A stretch of DNA of 42,971 bases, taken from positions 1-42,971 of the forward strand of contig CAYRSS010000034.1 of the NCBI GenBank assembly GCA_964426945.1, given 5' to 3'. A program made the translations under genes and the position numbers. Position 1 is the first letter of the stretch; every line of letters starts with the position of its first letter. The notes beneath the pieces were generated by a model. The model saw nothing but the letters and a program-made list of their open reading frames with translations, did not search any database and was not told the DNA's origin. This stretch comes from CAYRSS01 sp964426945 (GTDB taxonomy: Bacteria > Planctomycetota > Phycisphaerae > UBA1845). Below, one piece after another: positions 16,601 through 24,600 of the stretch.

Positions 16601-17871
16601 TTCAAATCGAGCGTGGTCAGGGCGAAGGGCACCTCGGCTTCCGCGAGCCGAATGATGTTGTCGGTGCGCTCGGCCCAGAGGCGATGTCTCTCTCGCCGGA
16701 CCTTGAGCGGCTCGTGCAGATCGGACTCTTCGTCCTTCTTCTCGGCCTCGTCCTTGTCCGGCTCCTTCGCTTCCTTGTCGGGCTCGGCGTCCGGTTCTGC
16801 ATCGGCTTCGGGCTCCGCCGGTTCGTCCTTCTCCTCCTTGGCTTTCGGGGCGTCTTCCGAGGGCTTGGGACGCGACTTGCCCTTCGGCTGATCGGGGTTG
16901 ACCTTGGGCTCCTCGTCCAGCTTGAGACTCACGATGACGGGCACGTTGTCGCGTCGCAGCTTTTCCGCGACACGGTAGGCTTCAAGCCCGCCTACCACGA
17001 CCGGCGACAACTGGAACTCGTCGGCAAGGCCGAGAGCCCGGTGGATGTCGTTATCGCTGTCCGCGCGCATCGCGACGCGCTGCTGTCGCATCAGCACCGG
17101 ACGGATGGCCTTCAGCGCCGGGTCGTACGCGGCCCGCATCGAATCGTTGGGGTGCCGTTGGTGGTATTTTTCCATCCTGGACTGCCACTCGGCGTCGAGC
17201 ATGAACTGCCGAAAGGCCGCCATCGCCCCCATCAGCGTATCCGGATACTCGCCGGGCTCGCCGGCCTCGAAGGACGAATGCTGAAACATGTCCGCATTCA
17301 GGACACTTCGGCGGACGGGTGCGTCGCCCAGGCTGAGCACGGCGCTGCGGCCCATCAGCAGGCCGTATCGCGGGGCGACAAGCGCCGTCGTGAATCCACG
17401 CTCGCGGTGTGATGACAGGGCACGGTCATCGGGCCGATAGTCGTCCAGGACGTGGTAGGCCGGCCGGACGCCCCGTCGGTTCGCCCATCGCGTGGCCACG
17501 AGCGGATCCTCGCGCACGTCCGGGTTCACGTCCTCCGCGAGTTCGCGGTCGGCCTGGCTCCGCCTGATATCCGGTACGCCGAGGTGCGTCAGGGCGTCGA
17601 TCAGCCCGGCATAGGCGACCAGCCCCGTGCCGTCGATACGCTCGGCGTGCGCGGGTATCTCCACGTCGAGCCCGGCGGCCACGATCCGGCCGTCGGCGAT
17701 GAGCACGGTACCGTTCTCGATGCTTACGCCGGGTGCGGGGATGATCCGCACGTTCGTGATGGCTACAGCGGGGGTGAACTCGACCACCGCCGCCGCGGCG
17801 ATGCCGTCAGCCAGGAACCATCCGGCAATACCGACAATGAACGCGGTCGAACGGACGCTACGCTTCAACAT
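13684..17871 (-). CDS. Secreted triple-module amidohydrolase
   Basis: A 1395-residue protein with a signal peptide (about 1-28) and three consecutive imidazolonepropionase/dihydroorotase-type modules. Module 1 (35-500) reads YAGLIDALTHLG where the metal HxH should be. It is interrupted by a K/E/D/P-rich low-complexity stretch (about 317-392). Module 2 (545-945) is the canonical one: VDCHSHLG with His605/His607, VHSHCY (His768/His770), LQH (His796) and NSDSAS (Asp850). Module 3 (962-1360) has YPGLIDADTSLG, again without HxH, and FGSGG in place of the late Asp. Two-module secreted relatives are known in Bacteroidetes and planctomycetes; substrate is unknown. GGGAGA sits 5 bases before the ATG. 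First gene of a long minus-strand series, 7 bases ahead of thiE. Confidence 0.85.
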   Translation of the reverse strand: MLKRSVRSTAFIVGIAGWFLADGIAAAAVVEFTPAVAITNVRIIPAPGVSIENGTVLIADGRIVAAGLDVEIPAHAERIDGTGLVAYAGLIDALTHLGVPDIRRSQADRELAEDVNPDVREDPLVATRWANRRGVRPAYHVLDDYRPDDRALSSHRERGFTTALVAPRYGLLMGRSAVLSLGDAPVRRSVLNADMFQHSSFEAGEPGEYPDTLMGAMAAFRQFMLDAEWQSRMEKYHQRHPNDSMRAAYDPALKAIRPVLMRQQRVAMRADSDNDIHRALGLADEFQLSPVVVGGLEAYRVAEKLRRDNVPVIVSLKLDEEPKVNPDQPKGKSRPKPSEDAPKAKEEKDEPAEPEADAEPDAEPDKEAKEPDKDEAEKKDEESDLHEPLKVRRERHRLWAERTDNIIRLAEAEVPFALTTLDLKGPDELLKNLRTLVERGLSENAALAALTTVPAGLLGLESQLGRIERGYLANLVIATGMPTESDAFVRYVFVDGKRYEYNHDKKTPEKKKPAAGKKEGEADIDEPQFESEVLADRLPALKTRGDVLIRGGTVLPITGPMLRNGSVLIIDGKIAAIGENIEAPADITVIDAAGRFVMPGIVDCHSHLGCDDSVNEGTLSVTSEVRIRDILTAHTVNIFRALAGGTTTHHVMHGSANPIGGQNITVKLKYERPVSELPVEGAARTIKFALGENVKQSNFSGAEGRRFPNSRMGVELTIREALEAAVRYSTEREARSRRSSDGMDLPPLRRDLRLEALAEVLSGDLMVHSHCYRSDEILRLMHVAEEYGFRIGTLQHVLEGYRVAPEIARHGAGASSFANYWAYKIEAYGAIPQNVALMTRHGVNSSVNSDSASTIRFLGQEAAKCIRFGDLSEQEALRLITINPAMQLGVDQRVGSLEVGKDGDISIWNGHPLNTFSRCVMTLIEGEVYFADDTPEPNEPADQLPVATVEPTPMTATPHGAYAIVGATVHTMAEPGAEPIADATIVIVDNRIESVGKDVQVPPGAGVIDGRGLHVYPGLIDADTSLGLYEIGSLRATRDSSEIGTYNPHLRSIWAVHPPTEHVPIARACGVTTALAMPAGGRISGVASIIRLAGWTADEMFVADAGLRMSVPSEPVARGGRRRGGAATGGDSARTKEALRELEHYIDRAKRYADMRRAADAGTLPEASGFVTDLELEAMIPYVSGERPVLFAADSYKQILDTLAFAEKTGLRPILIGGREAWKLAETLAKKDIAVILGSPLDMPSSEFEPWDSVYRCAGVLDAAGVRVAFGSGGAEASFNLGVAVGMAVAHGMPRARAEYALTRGAAEILGIADQTGSLEAGKRADLIVCTGTPIQTVTKVTHVFINGVPQPLDNMHSDSYDKYRNRPAPNLPAAPTLRGPKSLTTPTAEAASTP

Positions 17872-17956
17872 GGACTCTCCCGCTGGGCCTTCCGGCCAGG
17901 AACCAGATTGGGCAACCGTCCCGCTCCGCCCTCTGTGTGAATTCGGCGGATGAGTT

Positions 17957-17964
17957 TATGATAC
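17957..17964. promoter_or_regulatory. Overlapping divergent -10-like elements
   Basis: In the 157-base divergent region, TATGAT (17957-17962, plus strand) would serve the FAD dehydrogenase. TATCAT, read on the minus strand over the same bases (17959-17964), would serve the amidohydrolase. No good -35 box is visible for either, so this is tentative. Confidence 0.25.
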
Positions 17965-18028
17965 CGGCACGGGGCGGTCCACCACGGGGCGCCCCCGCAC
18001 GAACCCTAGGACGCTACGCCGCGACCCC

Positions 18029-19720
18029 ATGCCGATCATCGTTCGCAACCTGCGGCTCGACATCGAGGAGCCCGAGGAGATGCTCACCCAGCGAGCCGCC
18101 CGTCGGCTCGGCGTCGAGCCCTCGGCCATCCGTCAATGGGCCCCGGTGCAACGATCCATAGACGCCCGCCGCCGGGACGATCTGCATTTCGTCTACCAGG
18201 TGGAACTCGCGCTCGCCGGGGGCAAGCGCGAGGAAGCGGCCGCTCTGCGCCGTTGCAGCATGGCGGACGCCGCGTGGATCGACCCGCCGGCGATCCAGGA
18301 GCCCGTGCCCGGCCGCGAGCCTCTGCCGGCGCGACCCGTTGTGGTCGGTTTCGGTCCGGGGGGCATGTTCGCTGCGCTTCGGCTGGCGGAACTGGGCTAC
18401 CGACCCATCGTGCTCGAGCGCGGCCGGCAGGTCCGGCGTCGACACCGCGACATCATGCAGCGCTATTACCGCGAACGGGACTTCGATCCGACCTCCAACC
18501 TGCTCTTCGGCGAGGGCGGCGCGGGTACGTACAGCGACGGCAAGCTATACACCCGAGTCAACGACCCAATGGTCAAGCTCGTGCTTCAGCGGCTTTACCA
18601 GTTCGGCGCTGACCCGGACATCCTGATCAACGCGCGCCCGCACATCGGCAGCGATCGCCTCCCGAAGATCTGCTGGAACCTTCGCGACCGGATCATCGCC
18701 CTCGGCGGCGAGGTGCGCTTTGAGCATGTGCTGACCGACATCCGCGTAGAAGCGGGACGGCTTGACGCACTCGCCATCCGCGATACGGCCGCCACCCCGC
18801 TCGAACCGTCCGAATTGACTCAACCCGACGCGGCCTACCTCCCTGAGCGAGCCTCGTGGTGTCCCGCCGGGCCGGTCGTGCTGGCGATCGGGCATTCCGC
18901 ACGCGATACGGTCCGGATGCTCGCCTCGCGGGGCGTCCGGGTGGACGCCAAGCCGTTCCAGCTCGGCGTCCGCCTGGAACATCCGCAGGCTCTCGTCGAT
19001 CGGTGGCAGTTCGGCGACCGCGCCGGCCACCCGCGCCTGGGACCGGCCGAGTACCACCTGGTGGCGAAGCACGCCGCGGCCGGGCAGCAGGACATGTTCA
19101 GTTTCTGCATGTGTCCCGGCGGCGAGATCCTCCCGACCAACGAGTCAGCAGGCCTCGTCGCCACCAATGGCGCCAGCAGGGCCCACCGCTCGGCGGACTT
19201 TGCCAACAGCGGTTTCGTCATCACGATGGACCCGGCGCTGATGGGGTTCGATGCCCTTGCGGCGCTTGAGTTCCAGCGCCACTGGGAGCGCCTCGCGTTT
19301 GAGGCCACCGGCGGCAGCTACCGGGTTCCCCTCCAGCGGGCGTCCGACTATCTCGCCCGGCGAGGCTCTGACGGCGAGGTCCGGACGAGTTTCCCGCTGG
19401 GCGGGCAGTGGGCAGATGTGCGCAGCCTGCTGCCGGAGGCCGTCGCCGCGGCGCTCGATCGAACGCTGGAACACTTCGACAAGCGCCTGACCGGCTTCGC
19501 CTCCGGCGAGGCGATCATCACGTGCCCCGAATCCCGCGCGAGCTCCCCCGTTCGCCTCACGCGGGATCAGCAGACCCGCGAGGCTGCCGGGGTTTCGGGG
19601 CTTTACCCGGTCGGCGAGGGGGCGGGATACGCCGGCGGGATCATCAGCGCCGCAATCGACGGCCTCAAGACAGCCGATAAGATCGTGTCCGCGTACGCAC
19701 CCCCGGCCGCGGTCATCTAG
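18029..19720 (+). CDS. Uncharacterised FAD-dependent dehydrogenase (COG2509 type)
   Basis: A 563-residue flavoprotein. After a roughly 90-residue N-terminal domain comes the dinucleotide fold VVVGFGPGGMFAALRLAELG (glycines near 107-112). Family-specific blocks follow: SNLLFGEGGAGTYSDGKLYTR, FQLGVRLEHPQ, MFSFCMCPGGEI, ESRASSPVR and GLYPVGEGAGYAGGI. These match a widespread bacterial family of unknown substrate. The length is typical. The ATG has only a weak AGGA about 20 bases upstream, but the N-terminus MPIIVRNLRL fits the family. Cytoplasmic; 59 bases ahead of cysE on the same strand, with no clear pathway link. Confidence 0.88.
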   Translation: MPIIVRNLRLDIEEPEEMLTQRAARRLGVEPSAIRQWAPVQRSIDARRRDDLHFVYQVELALAGGKREEAAALRRCSMADAAWIDPPAIQEPVPGREPLPARPVVVGFGPGGMFAALRLAELGYRPIVLERGRQVRRRHRDIMQRYYRERDFDPTSNLLFGEGGAGTYSDGKLYTRVNDPMVKLVLQRLYQFGADPDILINARPHIGSDRLPKICWNLRDRIIALGGEVRFEHVLTDIRVEAGRLDALAIRDTAATPLEPSELTQPDAAYLPERASWCPAGPVVLAIGHSARDTVRMLASRGVRVDAKPFQLGVRLEHPQALVDRWQFGDRAGHPRLGPAEYHLVAKHAAAGQQDMFSFCMCPGGEILPTNESAGLVATNGASRAHRSADFANSGFVITMDPALMGFDALAALEFQRHWERLAFEATGGSYRVPLQRASDYLARRGSDGEVRTSFPLGGQWADVRSLLPEAVAAALDRTLEHFDKRLTGFASGEAIITCPESRASSPVRLTRDQQTREAAGVSGLYPVGEGAGYAGGIISAAIDGLKTADKIVSAYAPPAAVI

Positions 19721-19779
19721 GCACCCGCGGCGGGCGGCGACGGAGGCGGCACGCGGACCAACGCGCCGATAGGTGAGGC

Positions 19780-20766
19780 ATGGCGAACAGAGATTTTCAG
19801 CTCGGGCCGAGGCTGAGCGAGATGGTCGAACACGTCGTGGCCAGCTATGACAAGCTGCCCGCCACGCGGCACGTTGACCGTCAGTTTCTGCCCAATCGGG
19901 CGGAGACCATCGAACTGCTTCAGCTTATTCTCGAGTTGCTCTATCCCGGCTTCATCGGTCGTCAGAACCTGACGCGCCACAACGTTCGCTTCCACGTCGG
20001 CGACCTGCTGCCGCGCATCGGCGAGGTGGCTTTTCACCAGATCAACAACTGCCTCTGCTACGCGGCAGAAGCCTCCAACCCCGGCTCGCTCGGGGGTGGC
20101 ACGCTCGACGACCAGGCTGAGTCGATCACGCTCTCGTTCATCGAGGACATCCCGCACATCCGCGAGATGCTCGCTGACGACACTCAGGCCGCCTTCGACG
20201 GCGACCCTGCCGCCATGAACACCGACGAAGTCGTGCTGGCCTATCCGGGCCTGCTTGCCATCAGTGTCTACCGCGTCGCCAATTCGTTCCACGCGCGCGG
20301 CGTGCCGCTGATGCCGCGCATCATGACCGAGTGGGCCCACAACCAAACCGGCATTGACATTCACCCCGGCGCGACCATCGGCCGGCGGTTCTTTATCGAT
20401 CACGGCACCGGCGTGGTAATTGGCGAGACCACCGAAATCGGCGACAACGTGAAGGTGTACCAAGGCGTCACACTGGGCGCGCTGTCCTTCCCGAAGGACG
20501 ACCGCGGTCGCGTGATCCGCAGCGCCAAGCGGCATCCTACCGTTCGTGACAACGTGACCATCTACGCCAATGCGATTGTCCTCGGCGGAGAAACCGTGCT
20601 GGGGACGGGCTCGGTGATCGGTGGATCCGTATTCCTCACGTCCAGCGTCCCACCGGACTCCGTCGTGACCTTCAACCCGCCCGAGCTGCGCTTCCGCAAT
20701 CGGTCAGGCGTCGGCCCTGACAAGCCCGCCCCCGACGCCGGCTCGCTGCCCGACTACGTCATCTAA
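19780..20766 (+). CDS. cysE: Serine O-acetyltransferase
   Basis: A 328-residue enzyme that acetylates serine for cysteine synthesis. An N-terminal helical domain (about 1-180) precedes a left-handed beta helix of hexapeptide repeats with the family block DIHPGATIG, then FFIDHGTGVVIGETTEIG (catalytic His and Asp), YQGVTLGALS and KRHPTVRDNVTIYANA. It belongs to the longer EpsC/CysE-like form seen in planctomycetes and others. AGGTGAGG lies directly before the ATG. Its TAA overlaps the methyltransferase stop on the opposite strand. Confidence 0.93.
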   Translation: MANRDFQLGPRLSEMVEHVVASYDKLPATRHVDRQFLPNRAETIELLQLILELLYPGFIGRQNLTRHNVRFHVGDLLPRIGEVAFHQINNCLCYAAEASNPGSLGGGTLDDQAESITLSFIEDIPHIREMLADDTQAAFDGDPAAMNTDEVVLAYPGLLAISVYRVANSFHARGVPLMPRIMTEWAHNQTGIDIHPGATIGRRFFIDHGTGVVIGETTEIGDNVKVYQGVTLGALSFPKDDRGRVIRSAKRHPTVRDNVTIYANAIVLGGETVLGTGSVIGGSVFLTSSVPPDSVVTFNPPELRFRNRSGVGPDKPAPDAGSLPDYVI

Positions 20767-21446
20767 CGGGGCGGCCGCGCGCGGCCACGGATGATGGTGC
20801 AGTACGCCGCGAGCGGGCGCAGCACCTCGACCCCGTAGGTCAGGCGGACCAGGGCCCCATACAGATCACGTTGGCAGTCGACGTGACACCGCGCCAGGTG
20901 ACGCCGCCAGAGCCGCCGCCACAACGGCGCGCCGGCTTCGACCCGCCCGAAGTCCAGGATCACGATCCGCCCGCCGTCACGAAGGTGCGAGCAGCACTGT
21001 GCCAACGCCGCCTCCCAGTCCGGGATGATCGTCAGGGAATAGGCGAGCAGCGCAGCGTCGAACCGCTCGTCGAGCGCGAGCCGCGAGGCGTCCGCTTCGA
21101 TCAGTTCGACCGCCGGCCCGGCCCGGCGTCGGGCTCGCCTCAGCATCGCCGCTGAGTAGTCCACCCCGACCACGCGGCCACTCTCGCCCACGCCCCGGCA
21201 CAGCAGGGGCAGGTTCAACCCCGTACCGCAGCCGATCTCAAGCACGCGCATGCCCGGTCGAAGATCCAACGCCGCCACCGCCTGTTGGCGACCACGCAGG
21301 ATAGGGCGGCGGGTCAGGTCGTAGATCGGCGCGTTCCAGCGATAGAACTTCGCCACGGTGAAGTTGTCCGTGCGCTGCATCACGTCGCGTACTATGGGGC
21401 CGCGCGCTTCCGGCGTAAACGGTGGCACATTTCGAACCGGCGGCAT
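20763..21446 (-). CDS. Class I SAM-dependent methyltransferase (UbiE-like)
   Basis: About 227 residues. Motif I is VLEIGCGTGLNLPLL; the following acidic site is VVGVDYSAAMLRRARR; motif II/III lies near DAALLAYSLTIIPDWEAAL and GGRIVILDFGRV. The preceding block FYRWNAPIYDLTR resembles the N-terminus of UbiE/MenG and phospholipid methyltransferases; the substrate cannot be assigned. Start taken at ATG 21446; ATG 21380 is an alternative. Longer readings run into the leader of the divergent TPR gene. Stop codons of this gene and cysE overlap by 3 bases tail to tail. Confidence 0.82.
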   Translation of the reverse strand: MPPVRNVPPFTPEARGPIVRDVMQRTDNFTVAKFYRWNAPIYDLTRRPILRGRQQAVAALDLRPGMRVLEIGCGTGLNLPLLCRGVGESGRVVGVDYSAAMLRRARRRAGPAVELIEADASRLALDERFDAALLAYSLTIIPDWEAALAQCCSHLRDGGRIVILDFGRVEAGAPLWRRLWRRHLARCHVDCQRDLYGALVRLTYGVEVLRPLAAYCTIIRGRARPPR

Positions 21447-21626
21447 CCGCGCATTCTCGGACCATCCCGCCGGCGGCGGGGCGTCCGCAAAAAACCGCCC
21501 GTCGTCGGCCGCTCGGCCGGCGACTGCTTGGTCGTTCGGGATTATCCGATCTCTCTGCAGGAAAGCCCGGTCGGGGCAGGGCGGAGATCGTCTGCGCAGA
21601 GCCGACGCCGCCGTCTCGACCGTCAC

Positions 21627-21632
21627 GAGGAG
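21627..21632 (+). promoter_or_regulatory. Ribosome site fixing the GTG start of the TPR gene
   Basis: GAGGAG lies 6 bases upstream of a GTG at 21639. The GTG begins a peptide with a basic N-terminus followed by a membrane helix, exactly what an anchored protein needs. The frame is open further upstream, but that sequence overlaps the divergent methyltransferase and looks non-coding. Confidence 0.7.
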
Positions 21633-21638
21633 TATCCG

Positions 21639-24600
21639 GTGTCACGCTGCAACAACGTACGCAAGTCGGGGCGGATCAACATCAAGGCGCTGCTTGTTCT
21701 CGTCGGCCTCATCGGGGTGGCAGGCGTCGGCGTCGTTTCGGTGCACTACTGGCGCAAGAGCGCCATGGCTGCCGACGCTCTGACGAAGGGCAAGGCCGCC
21801 GTCGCTGCGGAGAACTGGGATGACGCAGCACGTCATCTGAAATTCTACCTGTCCAAGTATCCGCAGGACGAAGAGATTCTCGAACAGTACAGCGACGCCT
21901 GCCTCAGCATCCGCCCGCAGACGCCGGTCAGCGTGATGTCCGCGGTCAATGGCTACCGCCGCCTGCTGCTGCGCTTCCGACCGGGCAACGAGGAGCTGTG
22001 CCGACGGCTGGTGCGGCTGTATGCGCAGATCGGCGACTTCAACGAACTCAAGTACATCTGCGACCACTGGCTGACGGCCCACCCCGGTAACGCCGAGGCG
22101 GAACTCTGGTTCGCCCGGGCCCTCTTCGGCCAGAATGACTACGCGAAGGCGTCTGCGAAGCTGGCAACGCTTGTAGAGCGCGATCCGGCCACCGATGTCG
22201 AGGCCTACCGGCTACTCGGGGCGTGCGCGATGCAAACGAATCGCGACGACAGCCTTGCCGATGCCGTCGACTGGATGACGAGGTGCGTCGAGGCCCATCC
22301 GGATTCCGCCCGCGCCCACGTGCTGCGCTCGCAGCTGTACCTGTTGCAGGCCGAGTCGGATCGCAGCGCGTCGGAGGCGGGGCGCGCCGACCTCGAGGCG
22401 GCCACCCGAATCGGTTCAGACGATCCCCATGTACACCTGATGATCGCCGACGGGTGGATCGGGCTGGCGCAGTACTCCCGCGCAACCGCCAGCCTTGACC
22501 ACGTCGCGAAGTTCGACGATGCGGCGCTCGCCGCGCACGACGTCACCCGCGATGAGTTGACGCTCGCCGTGCATGAGGGTCGTGCCAAGATCGCCCTCCG
22601 CAGCAAGGACGTTGACAGCGCAGCGGCGATTGCCGATTCCGGCCTGGCGGCCATGACCGGAAAGGTACGGGAACGGTTCCTGCCGAGCGCCGTGCGGCTT
22701 CTGCTGCTCGGCGGCCATGTGTCGAGGGCGACCGCCGTTCTGGCCGAATTCGAAGCGGTGCTGAATCGTCCGGGAAATGCCGGCGCGACGGGCGAGGAGT
22801 ACGTTCTGCTGAGAGCCCGCGTCGCCGCAGCGGAGAACCGGCCCAAGGACGTCCTTGACCTGCTGGATACCTTTGTCGCCCGCGGGGCCCGCGACGCGGC
22901 GGTCTACTCCGTCGCCGCATGGGCGCACCAATCGCTGGGGAACCTCCGCGACGCTCGTCGGCTTTGGCAGAAGTACGTCCAGATCGTACCTGACGACGCG
23001 GAAGCGCTGCTGAACCTGGCCCGTGCCTACGAAGGCGATAATTGGGACGAGGCGATGCGGTACGCCACGGCCGCCGAAGGGCATGCGCCGACGCTCGCCT
23101 CAACCCTGGCGCGACTGGAAGCACAGGTCATGCAGGCGGCGGGCCGTCCCGATGAAGACCAGCTCCTCACGCAGTGCCACGCCGAGCTCGTCACCCTGCG
23201 CGACAACAACCCGAGCCACGGCGAGATTCGGATCCTGATCGCGTCTGTACTCCTCCTGATGGATCGGGCGAAGGACGCCGAAGCGGAACTGCGGGCTGCG
23301 CTGGCGACGGCGGACGACAAGTCTCCGATCCGGCTAGCCTTGGGCGACCTGCTCGACCGCACCGGCCGCACCGATGAGGCCATGGCAGCCTACCGCGAGG
23401 CGGTTGACGCGGACCCCGCCCAGCCCGCCGCCTGGCTCCGCCTCGCGTCAGTCTGCGAACGCAGCGGTCAGCCCGAGCAGGTGGATCGGACGCTGCGCGA
23501 GGCGCAGGCCGCCGTCGGCGAAGTCCACCGCGACGCGGTGGACGAGGCGATGGTCCGCCACCTGCTGCGCACCGACCGCCGCGAGGAGGCGACCACGCTG
23601 CTGAAGTCGATGGCCCAGCGCAACCCGGCCGACATCGACGTCCGCTGCCGCTTGCTGAGCCTGCCCGAGGTTGTCGCCGATGACGCGATGGTCGACCGGC
23701 TGATTGCGGAAGTCCGTACCGCCGAGGACACGGCCGATGCCGGCGTCGCCGCGCCGCGGCGATGGCAGGCCGCCCGGGCCATGATCGACTACGACGCGGG
23801 GGCTTCCGCGGAGCGACGGGCCGAGATCCTCGAAACGCTGAGCAAGTACGCGGCTGCGGAAAACGTCGCGACCGACTGGTTCTGGTCCGACGTGGTCCGG
23901 CATCTCGCCGCCGTGCACACGGAGTTGGGACACCTCGACAAGGCCGAGCAGGCGCTGCGTGCGGCCGTCGCCCGCAACGACCGGGCCGCGGCCGTGGTGG
24001 AAACTTTGCTGAAACTGCTGCAGAGCCAGTCGCGCTTCGTCGAGGCCGAGGAGTTGATTGAGTCGCTGCCGGGCAGTACTCCGGTTGCGGACGAACACCG
24101 CATCGGCGTCTCGCTGGCCCGCGGCAACCACGACGCGGTCATCGACGACCTGCGCGGACGCATCGCCGCCGATGGTCAGGACATCGCATCGCGCCTGATG
24201 CTGGCATCACTCCTCTTCAATCGCCAGAAGGACAAGGCCGGAGCGATTGCACTGCTGGACGAGGCCGCGCGGATCGACGCCGACGATTTGGAGGTCGCCC
24301 GCCTGCGTGTGGCCATCCTGGTCGCGTCAGACGATCGCGAGGCGGCGGAGAAGTTTCTGAAGGCCGAGGTTTCCCGGCGGAACGACTTTGCGATCTACTG
24401 GCTGCAGGCCAGGTTTTACGACCAGCTCGGCCGCATGACCGACGCCGAAGAGAGCTATCGCAAGCTGACTACGATCGACCCTACCGGCGCCGGACACGGC
24501 CTGTGCGGCCGGTTCCTGGCTCGTCACAACCGGATGGACGAAGCCATCGCAGTCTGGCGCGAGGGACTCAGCCAGGCGCCGGACAACGTCGACCTCCATC

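Noticed and set aside
14440..17412. 990-codon open frame on the plus strand
   Set aside because: It is antisense to the amidohydrolase gene, whose three modules are clearly recognisable. The antisense product has no recognisable domain and an Arg/His/Asp-rich composition typical of GC-rich shadow frames.
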